Origin: Kitasatospora sp. MMS16-BH015
GTDB taxonomy: Bacteria > Actinomycetota > Actinomycetes > Streptomycetales > Streptomycetaceae
DNA length: 64,000 bases
Assembly (NCBI RefSeq): GCF_002943525.1
Contig: NZ_CP025394.1
Location: 7,269,001-7,333,000 of the forward strand
Direction of reading: 5' to 3'
Below, in pieces: positions 7,442-15,529 of this stretch. The notes beneath the pieces are model-generated. The model was not told the DNA's origin, made no database searches, and saw only the letters and a program-made list of their open reading frames with translations. A program made the translations under genes and the position numbers. Each line of letters starts with the position of its first letter. The first letter of the stretch is position 1.

Positions 7442-8035
7442 TCACCGCGCCGTGAGGCGGGTGCGCTGCGCCGTGGTGAGCCGCTGGATCACCAGGACGG
7501 CCAGGACTGCCGCGAGGCCGTTGGCAAGGGAGAAGGGCAGGGCGTTGGGGTTGCCGAGCGGGTCGAGCAGCACGTAGACCCCGAACGCGAACTGCTTGCC
7601 GATCCAGGCCAGCCACCAGGCGTTGACCAGCTGCGCCCCGCCGGGCCAGTCGGTCGCCCGGCGGATGTCCTGGACGACCCGGTACGGCCGCCACCACATG
7701 ATCACCGGTATCAGCCAGACCCAGACCGCCTGGCCGACGCCGTACTTGTGCGTTCCCGGCGCGAAGGTCTCGGCGTTGACGCGGCAGCACTGCACCCAGC
7801 AGAGGAAGAGCACCGCCGCGCCCAGGAACACCGGCAGCGTGACCAGGGTGAGCGGCCGGACCAGCCCCGAGCCGGTCCAGGAGGCCACGCCCAAGGCGAT
7901 CTGCAGCGCCGCCTGTAGGGCCACCCCGATCTGGGCGGCGACGGCCAGCGGCCGGGGGTCGTCCAGCCTCCCCTGGCGGGCGGCGGCGCGCAGCAGCGGC
8001 GAGAGCCGGGCTTCGCGGGCGGGTACGGACTCCAC
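7442..8035 (-). CDS. DUF4328 family membrane protein
   Basis: Integral membrane protein of unknown function (197 residues). Hydrophobic segments include VAAQIGVALQAALQIALGV, LTLVTLPVFLGAAVLFLCWV, a YGVGQAVWVWLIPVIMW segment, and further helices toward the C-terminus. The motif MWWRPYRVVQDIRRAT after the third helix and VNAWWLAWI are characteristic of the DUF4328 group. It stands alone, convergent with the M20 peptidase across a strong hairpin, with the phosphoribosyltransferase about 95 bp upstream on the same strand. Confidence 0.8.
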   Translation of the reverse strand: MESVPAREARLSPLLRAAARQGRLDDPRPLAVAAQIGVALQAALQIALGVASWTGSGLVRPLTLVTLPVFLGAAVLFLCWVQCCRVNAETFAPGTHKYGVGQAVWVWLIPVIMWWRPYRVVQDIRRATDWPGGAQLVNAWWLAWIGKQFAFGVYVLLDPLGNPNALPFSLANGLAAVLAVLVIQRLTTAQRTRLTAR

Positions 8036-8129
8036 CGGACGGTTCCTCCTCGGATGGGGCTCGCGGCGCTGGGCGCCGCAGAAGATCGTCCGGATTGTAG
8101 AGATCGTGTGAACAGATGTCCATGGGAGT

Positions 8130-8678
8130 TCAGATGGTGGCCGGTGCGGCCTCCCAAGCGGGGAGGTCTGCCATGGTGACCAGGCCGTGCACGTTCAGCG
8201 CCCGGCGGTGTGCTTCGTCCGTCTGGTCGACGATCACGCTGCTGCCGGCCCAGTTGCTGCCGCCGGCCTCGACGAGGGAGCGGACGGCGGTGGCCTGGCT
8301 GCCGGTCTCGATCCAGTCGTCGACCAGGAGGACGCGGTCGGCCGGAGTGAGGGCGGCGCGCTGGAGCCGGAGCTCGTGGCGCAGGCCCCGGTAGTCGGGC
8401 GCGGCGCGGTGGGTGAGCTTCTCGCCGGGGAAGAGGCCACCCGGCTTGCGGACGGGGACGAAGCCGACGCCGAGCTGGATCGCGGTGGCAGCGCCGAGCA
8501 GGAAGCCCCGGGATTCGACACCGCAGACGGCGGTGACCCCGAGGCCCGCGAAGGGTGCGGCCAGGCCGGCCACCACAGCGGCCAAGGCGGTCGGGTCGCG
8601 GAAGATTCGCCAGACGTCGGCGTGGCCGTCGATCCAGCGGAAGTGTTCGAGGACGAGGGTGCGGGCGTCACGGGGCAC
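8130..8678 (-). CDS. Adenine phosphoribosyltransferase-like protein
   Basis: Type I phosphoribosyltransferase fold (182 residues from GTG 8678). The PRPP-binding loop reads [14 protein letters not shown], close to the DDxxxTGGT consensus but with Gly-Ser in place of Gly-Gly/Thr. Upstream [15 protein letters not shown] and [15 protein letters not shown] match the flexible hood and base-binding parts of adenine phosphoribosyltransferases. Many actinomycetes have a separate canonical apt next to relA, so this is probably a paralogue with unassigned substrate. A longer start at 8714 is possible; the weak GAGAAG upstream of 8678 does not decide. Confidence 0.8.
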   Translation of the reverse strand: MPRDARTLVLEHFRWIDGHADVWRIFRDPTALAAVVAGLAAPFAGLGVTAVCGVESRGFLLGAATAIQLGVGFVPVRKPGGLFPGEKLTHRAAPDYRGLRHELRLQRAALTPADRVLLVDDWIETGSQATAVRSLVEAGGSNWAGSSVIVDQTDEAHRRALNVHGLVTMADLPAWEAAPATI

Positions 8679-8789
8679 GGCTACGAGTCTTCTCGGCGCC
8701 GGGTCGCGGGGCAACGCGATTTCGGGGTGCTGCCCGCTGGGGCAGAGCCGCGACGGGGCCGCGACGGTGGCCGCGGGCCGAGGTGGGCG

Positions 8790-9015
8790 AATCCGGTGGG
8801 CGGGGCCGAGTGGTCCCGCAGCCGACCCGACGGGCAGCTGCCGGTCACCGGCGGTGCCCCCGAGCGGGTCTCCTGCGACCGGGGCGCCAGGTACGCGGCG
8901 GTGGCCGACGCCGGCCGCCCGGTGGTCTGGCTGGACGCCACCGCCGGGCAGGTGGGACCTGGTGGCCCGGGACGAGCCGACCGGTCGCCGCTGGGTGGCG
9001 ACCGGCCACTGCTGA
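8790..9015 (+). pseudogene. Candidate frameshifted small gene upstream of the paa operon
   Basis: One frame reads [22 protein letters not shown] up to about 8950 and then becomes Gly/Pro noise. The next frame picks up with [21 protein letters not shown] and a TGA at 9013-9015. Joining them by a single-base shift gives a natural-looking protein end, and a perfect hairpin terminator follows 23 bp later. The start is not clear. Either a single-base indel inactivated a small gene, or the coding look is accidental. Confidence 0.3.
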
Positions 9016-9037
9016 GCCGCGACCTGCCGTGCCCCGG

Positions 9038-9065
9038 GCGGGGCCCCTTGTCATCGGGGCCCCGC
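9038..9065 (+). terminator. Perfect 10-bp hairpin before the paa operon
   Basis: GCGGGGCCCC (9038-9047) and GGGGCCCCGC (9056-9065) enclose the 8-nt loop TTGTCATC. The only plus-strand coding candidate it could terminate is the putative frameshifted gene ending at 9015. It separates that area from the paa promoter. Confidence 0.65.
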
Positions 9066-9081
9066 TCTGCACACAATGGAC

Positions 9082-9101
9082 CCGACCGAACGGTCAGTCG
9101 G
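9082..9101. promoter_or_regulatory. Imperfect palindrome just upstream of paaA, candidate TetR-type operator
   Basis: CCGAC (9082-9086) and GTCGG (9097-9101) frame the inner inverted repeat GACCG-AA-CGGTC (9084-9095). It ends at the ribosome binding site of paaA, so a protein bound here would block the operon. Actinobacterial paa genes are known to be controlled by the TetR-family regulator PaaR; the half-site CGGTCAGT agrees with the CGGTNAGT half-site I recall for PaaR, but the spacing between halves is shorter here. Confidence 0.5.
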
Positions 9102-9110
9102 GAGGCGGGT

Positions 9111-10136
9111 GTGGTGGAGACAGTGGCGGCGGCGGAGTCGACGGAGTTCGATCCCGAGTCCTATTTCGTGAGCGTCGTCGAGGCCGAGCAGCGCATCGAG
9201 CCGCGCGACTGGATGCCCGACGCCTACCGGGCGACCCTCGTGCGCCAGATCGCCCAGCACGCGCACTCCGAGATCATCGGCATGCAGCCCGAGGGCAACT
9301 GGCTCACCCGGGCCCCCTCGCTGCGCCGCAAGGCGATCCTGCTGGCCAAGGCCCAGGACGAGGCCGGCCACGGCCTCTACCTGTACGCCGCCGCCGAGAC
9401 GCTGGGCGTCGACCGGGCCGAGCTCACCGAGAAGCTGATCTCCGGCCGGCAGAAGTACTCCTCGATCTTCAACTACCCCACGCTGACCTTCGCCGACGTG
9501 GGCGTGATCGGCTGGCTGGTGGACGGCGCGGCGATCTGCAACCAGGTGCCGCTCTGCCGGTGCAGCTACGGGCCGTACGCCCGCGCCATGGTGCGGATCT
9601 GCAAGGAGGAGTCCTTCCACCAGCGCCAGGGCTACGAGCTGCTGATGACGCTGATGCGCGGCACCGAGGCCCAGCGCCGGATGGTGCAGGACGCGGTGGA
9701 CCGCTGGTGGTGGCCCTCGCTGATGATGTTCGGCCCCTCCGACGAGCACTCGCCGAACACCGCGCAGTCGATGGCCTGGCGGATCAAGCGCCACACCAAC
9801 GACGAGCTGCGCCAGCGCTTCGTCGACATGACGGTGCCGCAGGCCGAGCACCTGGGCGTCACTCTCCCCGACCCGGCGCTGAGCTGGAACGAGGAGCGCG
9901 GCAGCTGGGACTTCGGCGAGCCCGACTGGTCGGAGCTCCAGCAGGTGATCAAGGGTCAGGGCCCGTGCAACGCCCAGCGGATCGACCGCCGCAAGGCCGC
10001 CCACGAGGAGGGCGCGTGGGTCCGCGAAGCGGCCCTCGCCTACGCGGCCAAGCACAGCGGGCAGCACGGCTACGACCGGCAGCGGGCGCACGACCGGCAG
10101 CACGCGCACGACCAGCAGCAGGGGAGCGACCAGTGA
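9111..10136 (+). CDS. paaA: 1,2-phenylacetyl-CoA epoxidase, catalytic subunit PaaA
   Basis: Di-iron oxygenase subunit that, within the PaaABCE complex, epoxidises the ring of phenylacetyl-CoA in aerobic phenylacetate degradation. The di-iron signatures [10 protein letters not shown] and [10 protein letters not shown] are intact, and the conserved core [21 protein letters not shown] opens the protein (341 residues). GTG 9111 follows GGAGG by five bases. The C-terminus ends in a His/Gln/Asp-rich tail made by three 18-nt units (10071-10124: TACGACCGGCAGCGGGCG and variants), absent from the family core. Its TGA overlaps the start of paaB. Confidence 0.97.
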   Translation: MVETVAAAESTEFDPESYFVSVVEAEQRIEPRDWMPDAYRATLVRQIAQHAHSEIIGMQPEGNWLTRAPSLRRKAILLAKAQDEAGHGLYLYAAAETLGVDRAELTEKLISGRQKYSSIFNYPTLTFADVGVIGWLVDGAAICNQVPLCRCSYGPYARAMVRICKEESFHQRQGYELLMTLMRGTEAQRRMVQDAVDRWWWPSLMMFGPSDEHSPNTAQSMAWRIKRHTNDELRQRFVDMTVPQAEHLGVTLPDPALSWNEERGSWDFGEPDWSELQQVIKGQGPCNAQRIDRRKAAHEEGAWVREAALAYAAKHSGQHGYDRQRAHDRQHAHDQQQGSDQ

Positions 10137-10438
10137 ACGAGACCGAGCAGACCCGCAAGGCCGACTGGCCGCTGTACGAGGTGTTCGTCCGCCCCCGGCG
10201 CGGGCTGAACCACGTGCACGTCGGCTCGCTGCACGCCGCCGACGACCGGATGGCGCTGCTCGCCGCGCGCGACCTCTACACCCGCCGCAACGAGGGCGTC
10301 AGCCTCTGGGTGGTGCCCTCCGCCGCGATCACCGCCTCGGCCCCCGACGAGCGCGACGCGTTCTTCGAGCCCAGCGGCGACAAGGTCTACCGGCACCCGA
10401 CCTTCTACGACATCCCCGAGAGCGTCCCGCACATCTGA
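10133..10438 (+). CDS. paaB: 1,2-phenylacetyl-CoA epoxidase subunit PaaB
   Basis: Small subunit of the epoxidase (101 residues), needed for assembly or activity. The family core is seen in [25 protein letters not shown] and, further on, [19 protein letters not shown]. The GTG (10133-10135) overlaps the paaA stop as GTGA, so translation is coupled. A 37-bp gap with GGGGA follows before paaC. Confidence 0.96.
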   Translation: MNETEQTRKADWPLYEVFVRPRRGLNHVHVGSLHAADDRMALLAARDLYTRRNEGVSLWVVPSAAITASAPDERDAFFEPSGDKVYRHPTFYDIPESVPHI

Positions 10439-10475
10439 CCACCCTCCCGCCGCCACTCCGCTTTTGGGGAACCGC

Positions 10476-11357
10476 ATGTCCGACGATCACGTGTACCTGA
10501 CCCTCGCCGAGGCCGGCCACGGCCCCGAGGGCGAGGACCGCTGGGCCTACGGCACCGGCTTCGCCGACCCGCTGCTCGGCGTGGACACCGCCGTGCCCGC
10601 CGGGCTCGACGGCGCCGACCTCGCCGCGTACTGCCAGATGCTCGGCGACGACGCCCTGGTGCTCTCCCAGCGCCTGATCGAGTGGTGCACCCGGGCCCCC
10701 GAGCTGGAGGAGGAGGTCGCGCTCAGCAACATCGGCCTCGACCTGCTCGGCCAGGCCCGCCAGCTGCTCACCCGGGCCGGTCAGGCCGACGGCAGCGGGC
10801 GTGGCGAGGACGAGTTCGCGTACTGGCGCGAGGAGCACGACTTCCGCAATGTCCGCCTGGTCGAGACCCCGAACGGGGACTTCGCGTACTCGATCGCCCG
10901 GCTGCTGCTCTTCGGCACGGCCCGGCACGCGCTGTACGAGCGACTGGCCGGCTTCGCCGACCCGGTGGTGGCGGCCGTGGCCGCGCGCGGGGTCAAGGAG
11001 CTGGCCTACCACCGCGAGTACGCCACCGCCTGGCTGCTGCGGCTCGGCGACGGCACGGCGTACTCCTCGGCGCGGATGCAGGCCGGTCTGGTGGCGGTCT
11101 GGCCGCTGCTGGAGGAGCTGTTCACCGCGCACGCCGTGGAGCTGCGGCTGGGCGTCGACCCGGGCGAGCTGCGCGAGCCGGTGCTGCGCGAGCTGGCCGC
11201 CGTGATCGGCGAGGCCGGGTTGACCGTCCCCGAGCTGCCGGGCCTGGCCCGGATCGGCGGCCGGGCCGGCCGGGACGGCGTGCACACCGAGCACCTGGGC
11301 CCGCTGCTGGCCGAGTTCCAGGTGGTGGCCCGCGCCCACCCGGGGGCGACGTGGTGA
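10476..11357 (+). CDS. paaC: 1,2-phenylacetyl-CoA epoxidase structural subunit PaaC
   Basis: Ferritin-like structural subunit that pairs with PaaA (293 residues). Family features include LGDDALVLSQRLIEWCTRAP, EEVALSNIGLDLLGQARQLL, EEHDFRNVRLVE, NGDFAYSIARLLL and KELAYHREYA. The ATG at 10476 with GGGGA upstream is preferred over a TTG twelve bases earlier. Its stop overlaps the GTG of paaD. Confidence 0.95.
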   Translation: MSDDHVYLTLAEAGHGPEGEDRWAYGTGFADPLLGVDTAVPAGLDGADLAAYCQMLGDDALVLSQRLIEWCTRAPELEEEVALSNIGLDLLGQARQLLTRAGQADGSGRGEDEFAYWREEHDFRNVRLVETPNGDFAYSIARLLLFGTARHALYERLAGFADPVVAAVAARGVKELAYHREYATAWLLRLGDGTAYSSARMQAGLVAVWPLLEELFTAHAVELRLGVDPGELREPVLRELAAVIGEAGLTVPELPGLARIGGRAGRDGVHTEHLGPLLAEFQVVARAHPGATW

Positions 11358-11935
11358 CCGCCGTCCGTGACGCGTCCGCCCTGGTCGGCTCGCCCGCCCT
11401 GGCTGGCTCACCCGCCCCGGTCGGCGGGGCCGCCGGGGCGGTCCGGGCAGCGGCCTGGGAGGTCGCGGCCGCCGTGCCCGACCCCGAGCTGCCGATGCTG
11501 ACCCTGGCCGAGCTGGGCGTGCTGGCGGAGGTGGCCGAGGAGGAGGGACTGGTCACCGCCTGGCTGACCCCGACCTACTCCGGCTGCCCCGCGATCGCCG
11601 AGATGGCCGCCGACGTGGACCGCCGGCTGCGCGCCGCCGGCTACCCGGACGTGCGGGTGCGGCTGCGGCTCGATCCGCCGTGGAGCACCGACCTGATCAG
11701 CGCGGAGGGCCGCCGCAAGCTGGCCGAGGCGGGCATCGCGCCCCCGCACCCGGGCGGCGCCCGCCCGGCGGGCCCGACCCGGCTCTCGCTCGGCCCCACC
11801 CGGCACGCGGTCGACTGCCCGCAGTGCGGCAGCCAGGACACCGAGGAGCTCTCCCGGTTCGGCTCCACCGCCTGCAAGGCGCTCTGGCGCTGCCGCGCCT
11901 GCCGGGAACCCTTCGAACGGATCAAGGAGATCTGA
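11354..11935 (+). CDS. paaD: Phenylacetate-CoA oxygenase maturation protein PaaD
   Basis: MIP18/DUF59-family protein (193 residues) thought to help assemble iron-sulfur or di-iron sites of the epoxidase system. The N-terminal module has VPDPELPMLTLAELGVL and TPTYSGCPA; the C-terminus is a probable zinc ribbon, CPQCG, then CRACREPFERIKEI. GTG at 11354 overlaps the paaC stop. The first 30 residues contain an 18-nt tandem repeat (11378-11395, 11396-11413, then a partial copy) encoding repeats of the type ALVGSP, which lies outside the conserved domain. Confidence 0.93.
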   Translation: MTAVRDASALVGSPALAGSPAPVGGAAGAVRAAAWEVAAAVPDPELPMLTLAELGVLAEVAEEEGLVTAWLTPTYSGCPAIAEMAADVDRRLRAAGYPDVRVRLRLDPPWSTDLISAEGRRKLAEAGIAPPHPGGARPAGPTRLSLGPTRHAVDCPQCGSQDTEELSRFGSTACKALWRCRACREPFERIKEI

Positions 11936-13009
11936 GTGAGCGCCACCGCCGTCCGCCGGCCGACCTTCCACGCGCTGCCGATCGCGGGCATCGAGCCGCT
12001 CTGCGAGGACGCCGTGGCCGTCACCTTCGAGGTGCCGCCCGCGCTCGCGGCCGAGTTCGCCTTCCGCCCCGGCCAGACGCTGACCCTGCGCAAGGTGGTC
12101 GACGGAGTCGACGAACGGCGCTCGTACTCGATCTGCTCGGCGGTCGGCGAGCCGCTGCGGATCGGCGTCCGCGAGGTGCCGGGCGGGCTCTTCTCGCGCT
12201 GGCTGGTCCGGGACGCCCGGGTCGGCGAGACGGTCGAAGTCCTGCCCCCCACCGGCCTGTTCAGCCCGCCGCTGGGCGACGGCGCCGAGCACGTGCTGGT
12301 CGCGGCCGGCTCCGGCATCACCCCGATGCTCTCCATCGCCGGCTCGGTGCTGGCCGCCGACCGCAGCTCCAAGGTCACCCTGGTCTACGGCAACCGCCGC
12401 AGCGACACCGTGATGTTCGCCGACGAGCTGGCCGACCTCAAGGACCGCTTCCTCGGCCGCTTCCAGCTGCTGCACGTGCTCTCCCGGGAGACCAGGGACG
12501 CCGAGCTGCTCTCCGGCCGGCTCGACCCCGAGCGGGTCCGCGCGCTGCTAGGCGCGCTGGTGGACGTGACCGCCGTCGACCACTGGTGGCTCTGCGGCCC
12601 GTACGGCATGGTGCTCGGCACCAAGGAGCTGCTGGCCGAGCTCGGCGTGCCCGGCGAGCGGGTGCACCAGGAGCTGTTCCACGCCGAGGACGAGCCGGTC
12701 GCCGAGCGCGCCGAGCAGCCGCTCAGCGGCGAGCTCAGCGAGGTCACCGTGGTGCTGGACGGCCGCTCGGCCACCCTCCCGCTCCCGCGCGACCGCTCGA
12801 TCCTGGACGGCGCCCAGCGCGCCCGCCCCGACCTGCCGTTCGCCTGCAAGGGCGGCGTCTGCGGCACCTGCCGCGCGCTGGTCACCTGTGGCGAGGTGGA
12901 GATGCGGCGCAACTTCGCCCTGGAGGAGAAGGAACTGGCCGCCGGCTACGTCCTCACCTGCCAGGCCCGCCCGGTGACGGACCAGGTCACGGTCGACTTC
13001 GACCGGTAG
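11936..13009 (+). CDS. paaE: Phenylacetate-CoA oxygenase reductase PaaE
   Basis: NADPH-dependent reductase that feeds electrons to PaaA (357 residues). Domains in order: FAD-binding barrel with RRSYSICS, NADP-binding domain with VAAGSGITPMLSIAGSV and CGPYGMV, and a C-terminal 2Fe-2S ferredoxin domain with CKGGVCGTCRA and the last ligand in LTCQA. GTG directly follows the paaD stop, with AAGGAGA upstream. It ends the operon; paaK, paaG, paaH, paaZ and others must lie elsewhere. Confidence 0.95.
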   Translation: MSATAVRRPTFHALPIAGIEPLCEDAVAVTFEVPPALAAEFAFRPGQTLTLRKVVDGVDERRSYSICSAVGEPLRIGVREVPGGLFSRWLVRDARVGETVEVLPPTGLFSPPLGDGAEHVLVAAGSGITPMLSIAGSVLAADRSSKVTLVYGNRRSDTVMFADELADLKDRFLGRFQLLHVLSRETRDAELLSGRLDPERVRALLGALVDVTAVDHWWLCGPYGMVLGTKELLAELGVPGERVHQELFHAEDEPVAERAEQPLSGELSEVTVVLDGRSATLPLPRDRSILDGAQRARPDLPFACKGGVCGTCRALVTCGEVEMRRNFALEEKELAAGYVLTCQARPVTDQVTVDFDR

Positions 13010-13033
13010 GCGGATGGACCGGTGGGCCGGGGC

Positions 13034-13813
13034 TCAGTCGGCCGCCGACATCAGGCCGGTGACCATTCGGTCGAGCAGGCGGTCGAAGGTCTCCTCCGGT
13101 GAGGCGGGCGCCGGGTGCGCGGCCGATTCGGCCGCCGCCCGGGCGAACAGCGGGTACCGGCCGCCCGCGAGCACGCCGGTGAGGTAGCGCGCGTGGGCCG
13201 CGGCCACTTCGTCCGCCGTCCGGCCGCCGGCCTCGGTCGCCCGCTCCTGGGCCAGCTCGTACGAGGTGTAGCTGGCCACGAAGCCGGTCAGCAGCGAGAA
13301 GGCCTCCAGCTTCGCCCTGCCGTCCAGCCCGGTCGGCTCCAGCGCGGCCAGCACGTGCTCGGTGACCGCCAGCGCGTTGGGGCCGATGGTCTGGCGCGCG
13401 GGCAGCGCCACCGGCAGCCAGGGGTGACGGCGCATCAGCGCGCGCTGCACCCGGGCCAGCGCCTTGAGGTCGGCCCGCCAGTCGCCGCTGGCCTCCGGCA
13501 GTGGCAGGTGGTCGCCGCTGACCGTGTCGATCATCAGCTCCACCAGCGTCTCCTTGTTGGGCACGTAGGTGTAGAGCGACATCACCCCCGCCCCGATCCG
13601 CTGCGCCACCGCCCGCATGGTGACGGCCGCCAGCCCCTCGCTGTCGGCGATCGCCACAGCCGCGGCGGCCACCTCCGCCCTGCTGTGCGCCGGGGGCCGC
13701 CCCAGCCTCGGCCGCTCGGGGGGCGACCAGAGCTGCTCGGGATCCACACCGGCCGGACGGTCGGCCGCGCCTGTACGAACCACTTCCACTCCCATCGAGG
13801 TGCTGCCGTCCAT
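13034..13813 (-). CDS. TetR family regulator, divergent from a CocE-type hydrolase
   Basis: Repressor-type regulator with the HTH RAVAQRIGAGVMSLYTYVPN in a TetR N-terminal domain preceded by about 50 residues including RPRLGRPPAHSRAEV, and a C-terminal domain of the TetR_C type common in actinomycetes. ATG 13813 is used; an ATG at 13795 is possible. It is divergent from the hydrolase gene at 13876, and a perfect palindrome lies between them, so autoregulation plus control of the hydrolase is the simple reading. It is convergent with paaE; whether it also affects paa is open. Confidence 0.88.
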   Translation of the reverse strand: MDGSTSMGVEVVRTGAADRPAGVDPEQLWSPPERPRLGRPPAHSRAEVAAAAVAIADSEGLAAVTMRAVAQRIGAGVMSLYTYVPNKETLVELMIDTVSGDHLPLPEASGDWRADLKALARVQRALMRRHPWLPVALPARQTIGPNALAVTEHVLAALEPTGLDGRAKLEAFSLLTGFVASYTSYELAQERATEAGGRTADEVAAAHARYLTGVLAGGRYPLFARAAAESAAHPAPASPEETFDRLLDRMVTGLMSAAD

Positions 13814-13827
13814 CCAACCATCCGCTA

Positions 13828-13848
13828 TTCTCGTACAACATACGAGAA
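13828..13848. promoter_or_regulatory. Operator palindrome between TetR and hydrolase genes
   Basis: TTCTCGTA (13828-13835) and TACGAGAA (13841-13848) are exact inverted copies around CAACA. It lies 15 bp upstream of the TetR ATG and 27 bp upstream of the hydrolase GTG, in locally AT-richer DNA, so bound repressor would cover both promoters. Confidence 0.8.
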
Positions 13849-13875
13849 GTAAGCGGGACTGAGAATCGAGGCATC

Positions 13876-15528
13876 GTGTCGACTGCGACCCTTCCCCGAT
13901 CCGTGCAACGGCCGCCCCTGGGGTTGCGGTTGATGCGCAGCACGCTGCGCGGTCTGCCGGCCCCGCGCCACGCGGTCGGTTTCGAACCGGACCTGGCGGT
14001 GCCGGCCGCCGACGGCAGCCTGCTGGTGACCGACCGTTACTTCCCGATCGGCGCCGGAGAGTTCCCGGCCGTGCTGATCCGCTCCCCGTACGGGCGCGGC
14101 TTCCCATGGGCCTCGATGTACGGCCTGCCGCTGGCCGAGCAGGGCTTCCACGTGGTGATCCAGAGCTGCCGGGGCACCGGCGGCTCCGAGGGCGAGTTCC
14201 ACCTCTGGCGGCACGAGACCGTCGACGGCCGGGCCACCGTCGAGTGGCTGCGCGAACAGTCATGGTTCACCGGGGTGTTGGGCATGGTCGGCCCGAGCTA
14301 CCTGTCCTACGTGCAGTGGGCGCTGGCGCTCGACCCGCCGCCGGAGCTGCGCGCGATGGTGACCCAGGTGCCGCTGCACGATCCGCACGGCTTCTATCAC
14401 TCGGGCGGGGCCTTCCACCTCGAGGCCGCCCTGATCGGGGCCGTCGGCATGCTGCACCAGGCCAAGGGCTTCGGCGCCTTCCTCCGCGGCAGCGCCCGGC
14501 TCCAGCGCCACTTCAAGCGGGCCGCCCGCACACTGCCGCTCGCCGACTCCTACCTCCCCGCCCTCGGCGGCCGGGTGCCCTTCCTGGACGGCGCCCTGGC
14601 TCACCCCGAGGCCGACGACCCGTACTGGGTCGGCGCCGATCTCGGTGCGGCGGCCGACAGTGCCCGCGTCCCGGTCGCGCTGGTCTCCGGCTGGTACGAC
14701 GTGACCCTGGACCAGACCCTGGCGCAGTACCACCGGTTGCGGCGCGCGGGTGTGCAGACCTCGCTGCTGCTCGGCCCCTGGACGCACAACTCCGCACTCC
14801 AGCAAGGCTGGCCGGAGGTCTTCCGGGAGACGCTGGCCTGGCTGCGGGCCCATCTCTGTGAGGACGGTGCCGGGCTGCGCGCCGATCCTGTCCGGGCCTG
14901 GATGGGCGGCAGTGAGGAGTGGTGCGAGCTGGCCGAGTGGCCGGAGGGCGCTCGCGATACGGGTGGCGCGCGGTGGTTTCCGGGGCCGGACGGCAGCCTC
15001 GGCGCCTCGCCCGAGACGGGTGCGGTCTCCTTCCGCTACGACCCGGCCGACCCCACACCCTCCGTCGGCGGCCAGCTGCTCTCGCCCAGGGGTGGCCGAC
15101 GCGACAACGCCGAGCTGGAGGCCCGGCCGGACGTGCTGGTCTTCACCTCCGAGCCGCTCGGCTCCCCGCTCACCGTGCTTGGGTCGGTCGCGGCCGAAGT
15201 CTCGGTCAGTACAAGGGGGTTGAGCGCCGACCTGTTCGTCCGGCTCTGTGACGTGGACCCCAAGGGCCGCTCCACCAACGTCTGCGACGGCCTGCTACGG
15301 CTGTCACCGGACGGCCGGGAGCCGGCCTCGGTCACCGTCCCGATGAGCGCGGTGGCGCACTGCTTCGGCCTCGGGCACCGGCTCCGCCTCCAGATCAGCG
15401 GCGGCGCGCACCCCCGGTACGCCCGCAACACCGGCACCGGCGAGCCGGAGGCTTCCGTCGTCCGGGCCGTACCGGTGGAGGTGACGGTGCACCTGCCGTC
15501 CGCGTTGGTGCTGCCGGTGACGGGTTGA
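13876..15528 (+). CDS. CocE/NonD family alpha/beta hydrolase (X-Pro dipeptidyl-peptidase S15 type)
   Basis: Serine hydrolase of 550 residues; relatives cleave esters such as cocaine or X-Pro dipeptides. The N-terminal alpha/beta domain has DRYFPIG, LIRSPYGRG, VVIQSCRGTGGSEGEF and the nucleophile elbow GPSYLSYVQWAL. The acid is likely the Asp in SGWYDVTLDQT and the His is in GPWTHN. The C-terminal jelly-roll domain includes PLTVLGSVAAEVSVST and ends with LRLQISGGAHPRYARN. GTG with GAGG five bases upstream. No signal peptide. Probably regulated by the divergent TetR. It ends one base before the stop of the convergent terpene-synthase-like gene. Confidence 0.9.
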   Translation: MSTATLPRSVQRPPLGLRLMRSTLRGLPAPRHAVGFEPDLAVPAADGSLLVTDRYFPIGAGEFPAVLIRSPYGRGFPWASMYGLPLAEQGFHVVIQSCRGTGGSEGEFHLWRHETVDGRATVEWLREQSWFTGVLGMVGPSYLSYVQWALALDPPPELRAMVTQVPLHDPHGFYHSGGAFHLEAALIGAVGMLHQAKGFGAFLRGSARLQRHFKRAARTLPLADSYLPALGGRVPFLDGALAHPEADDPYWVGADLGAAADSARVPVALVSGWYDVTLDQTLAQYHRLRRAGVQTSLLLGPWTHNSALQQGWPEVFRETLAWLRAHLCEDGAGLRADPVRAWMGGSEEWCELAEWPEGARDTGGARWFPGPDGSLGASPETGAVSFRYDPADPTPSVGGQLLSPRGGRRDNAELEARPDVLVFTSEPLGSPLTVLGSVAAEVSVSTRGLSADLFVRLCDVDPKGRSTNVCDGLLRLSPDGREPASVTVPMSAVAHCFGLGHRLRLQISGGAHPRYARNTGTGEPEASVVRAVPVEVTVHLPSALVLPVTG

Positions 15529-15529
15529 T

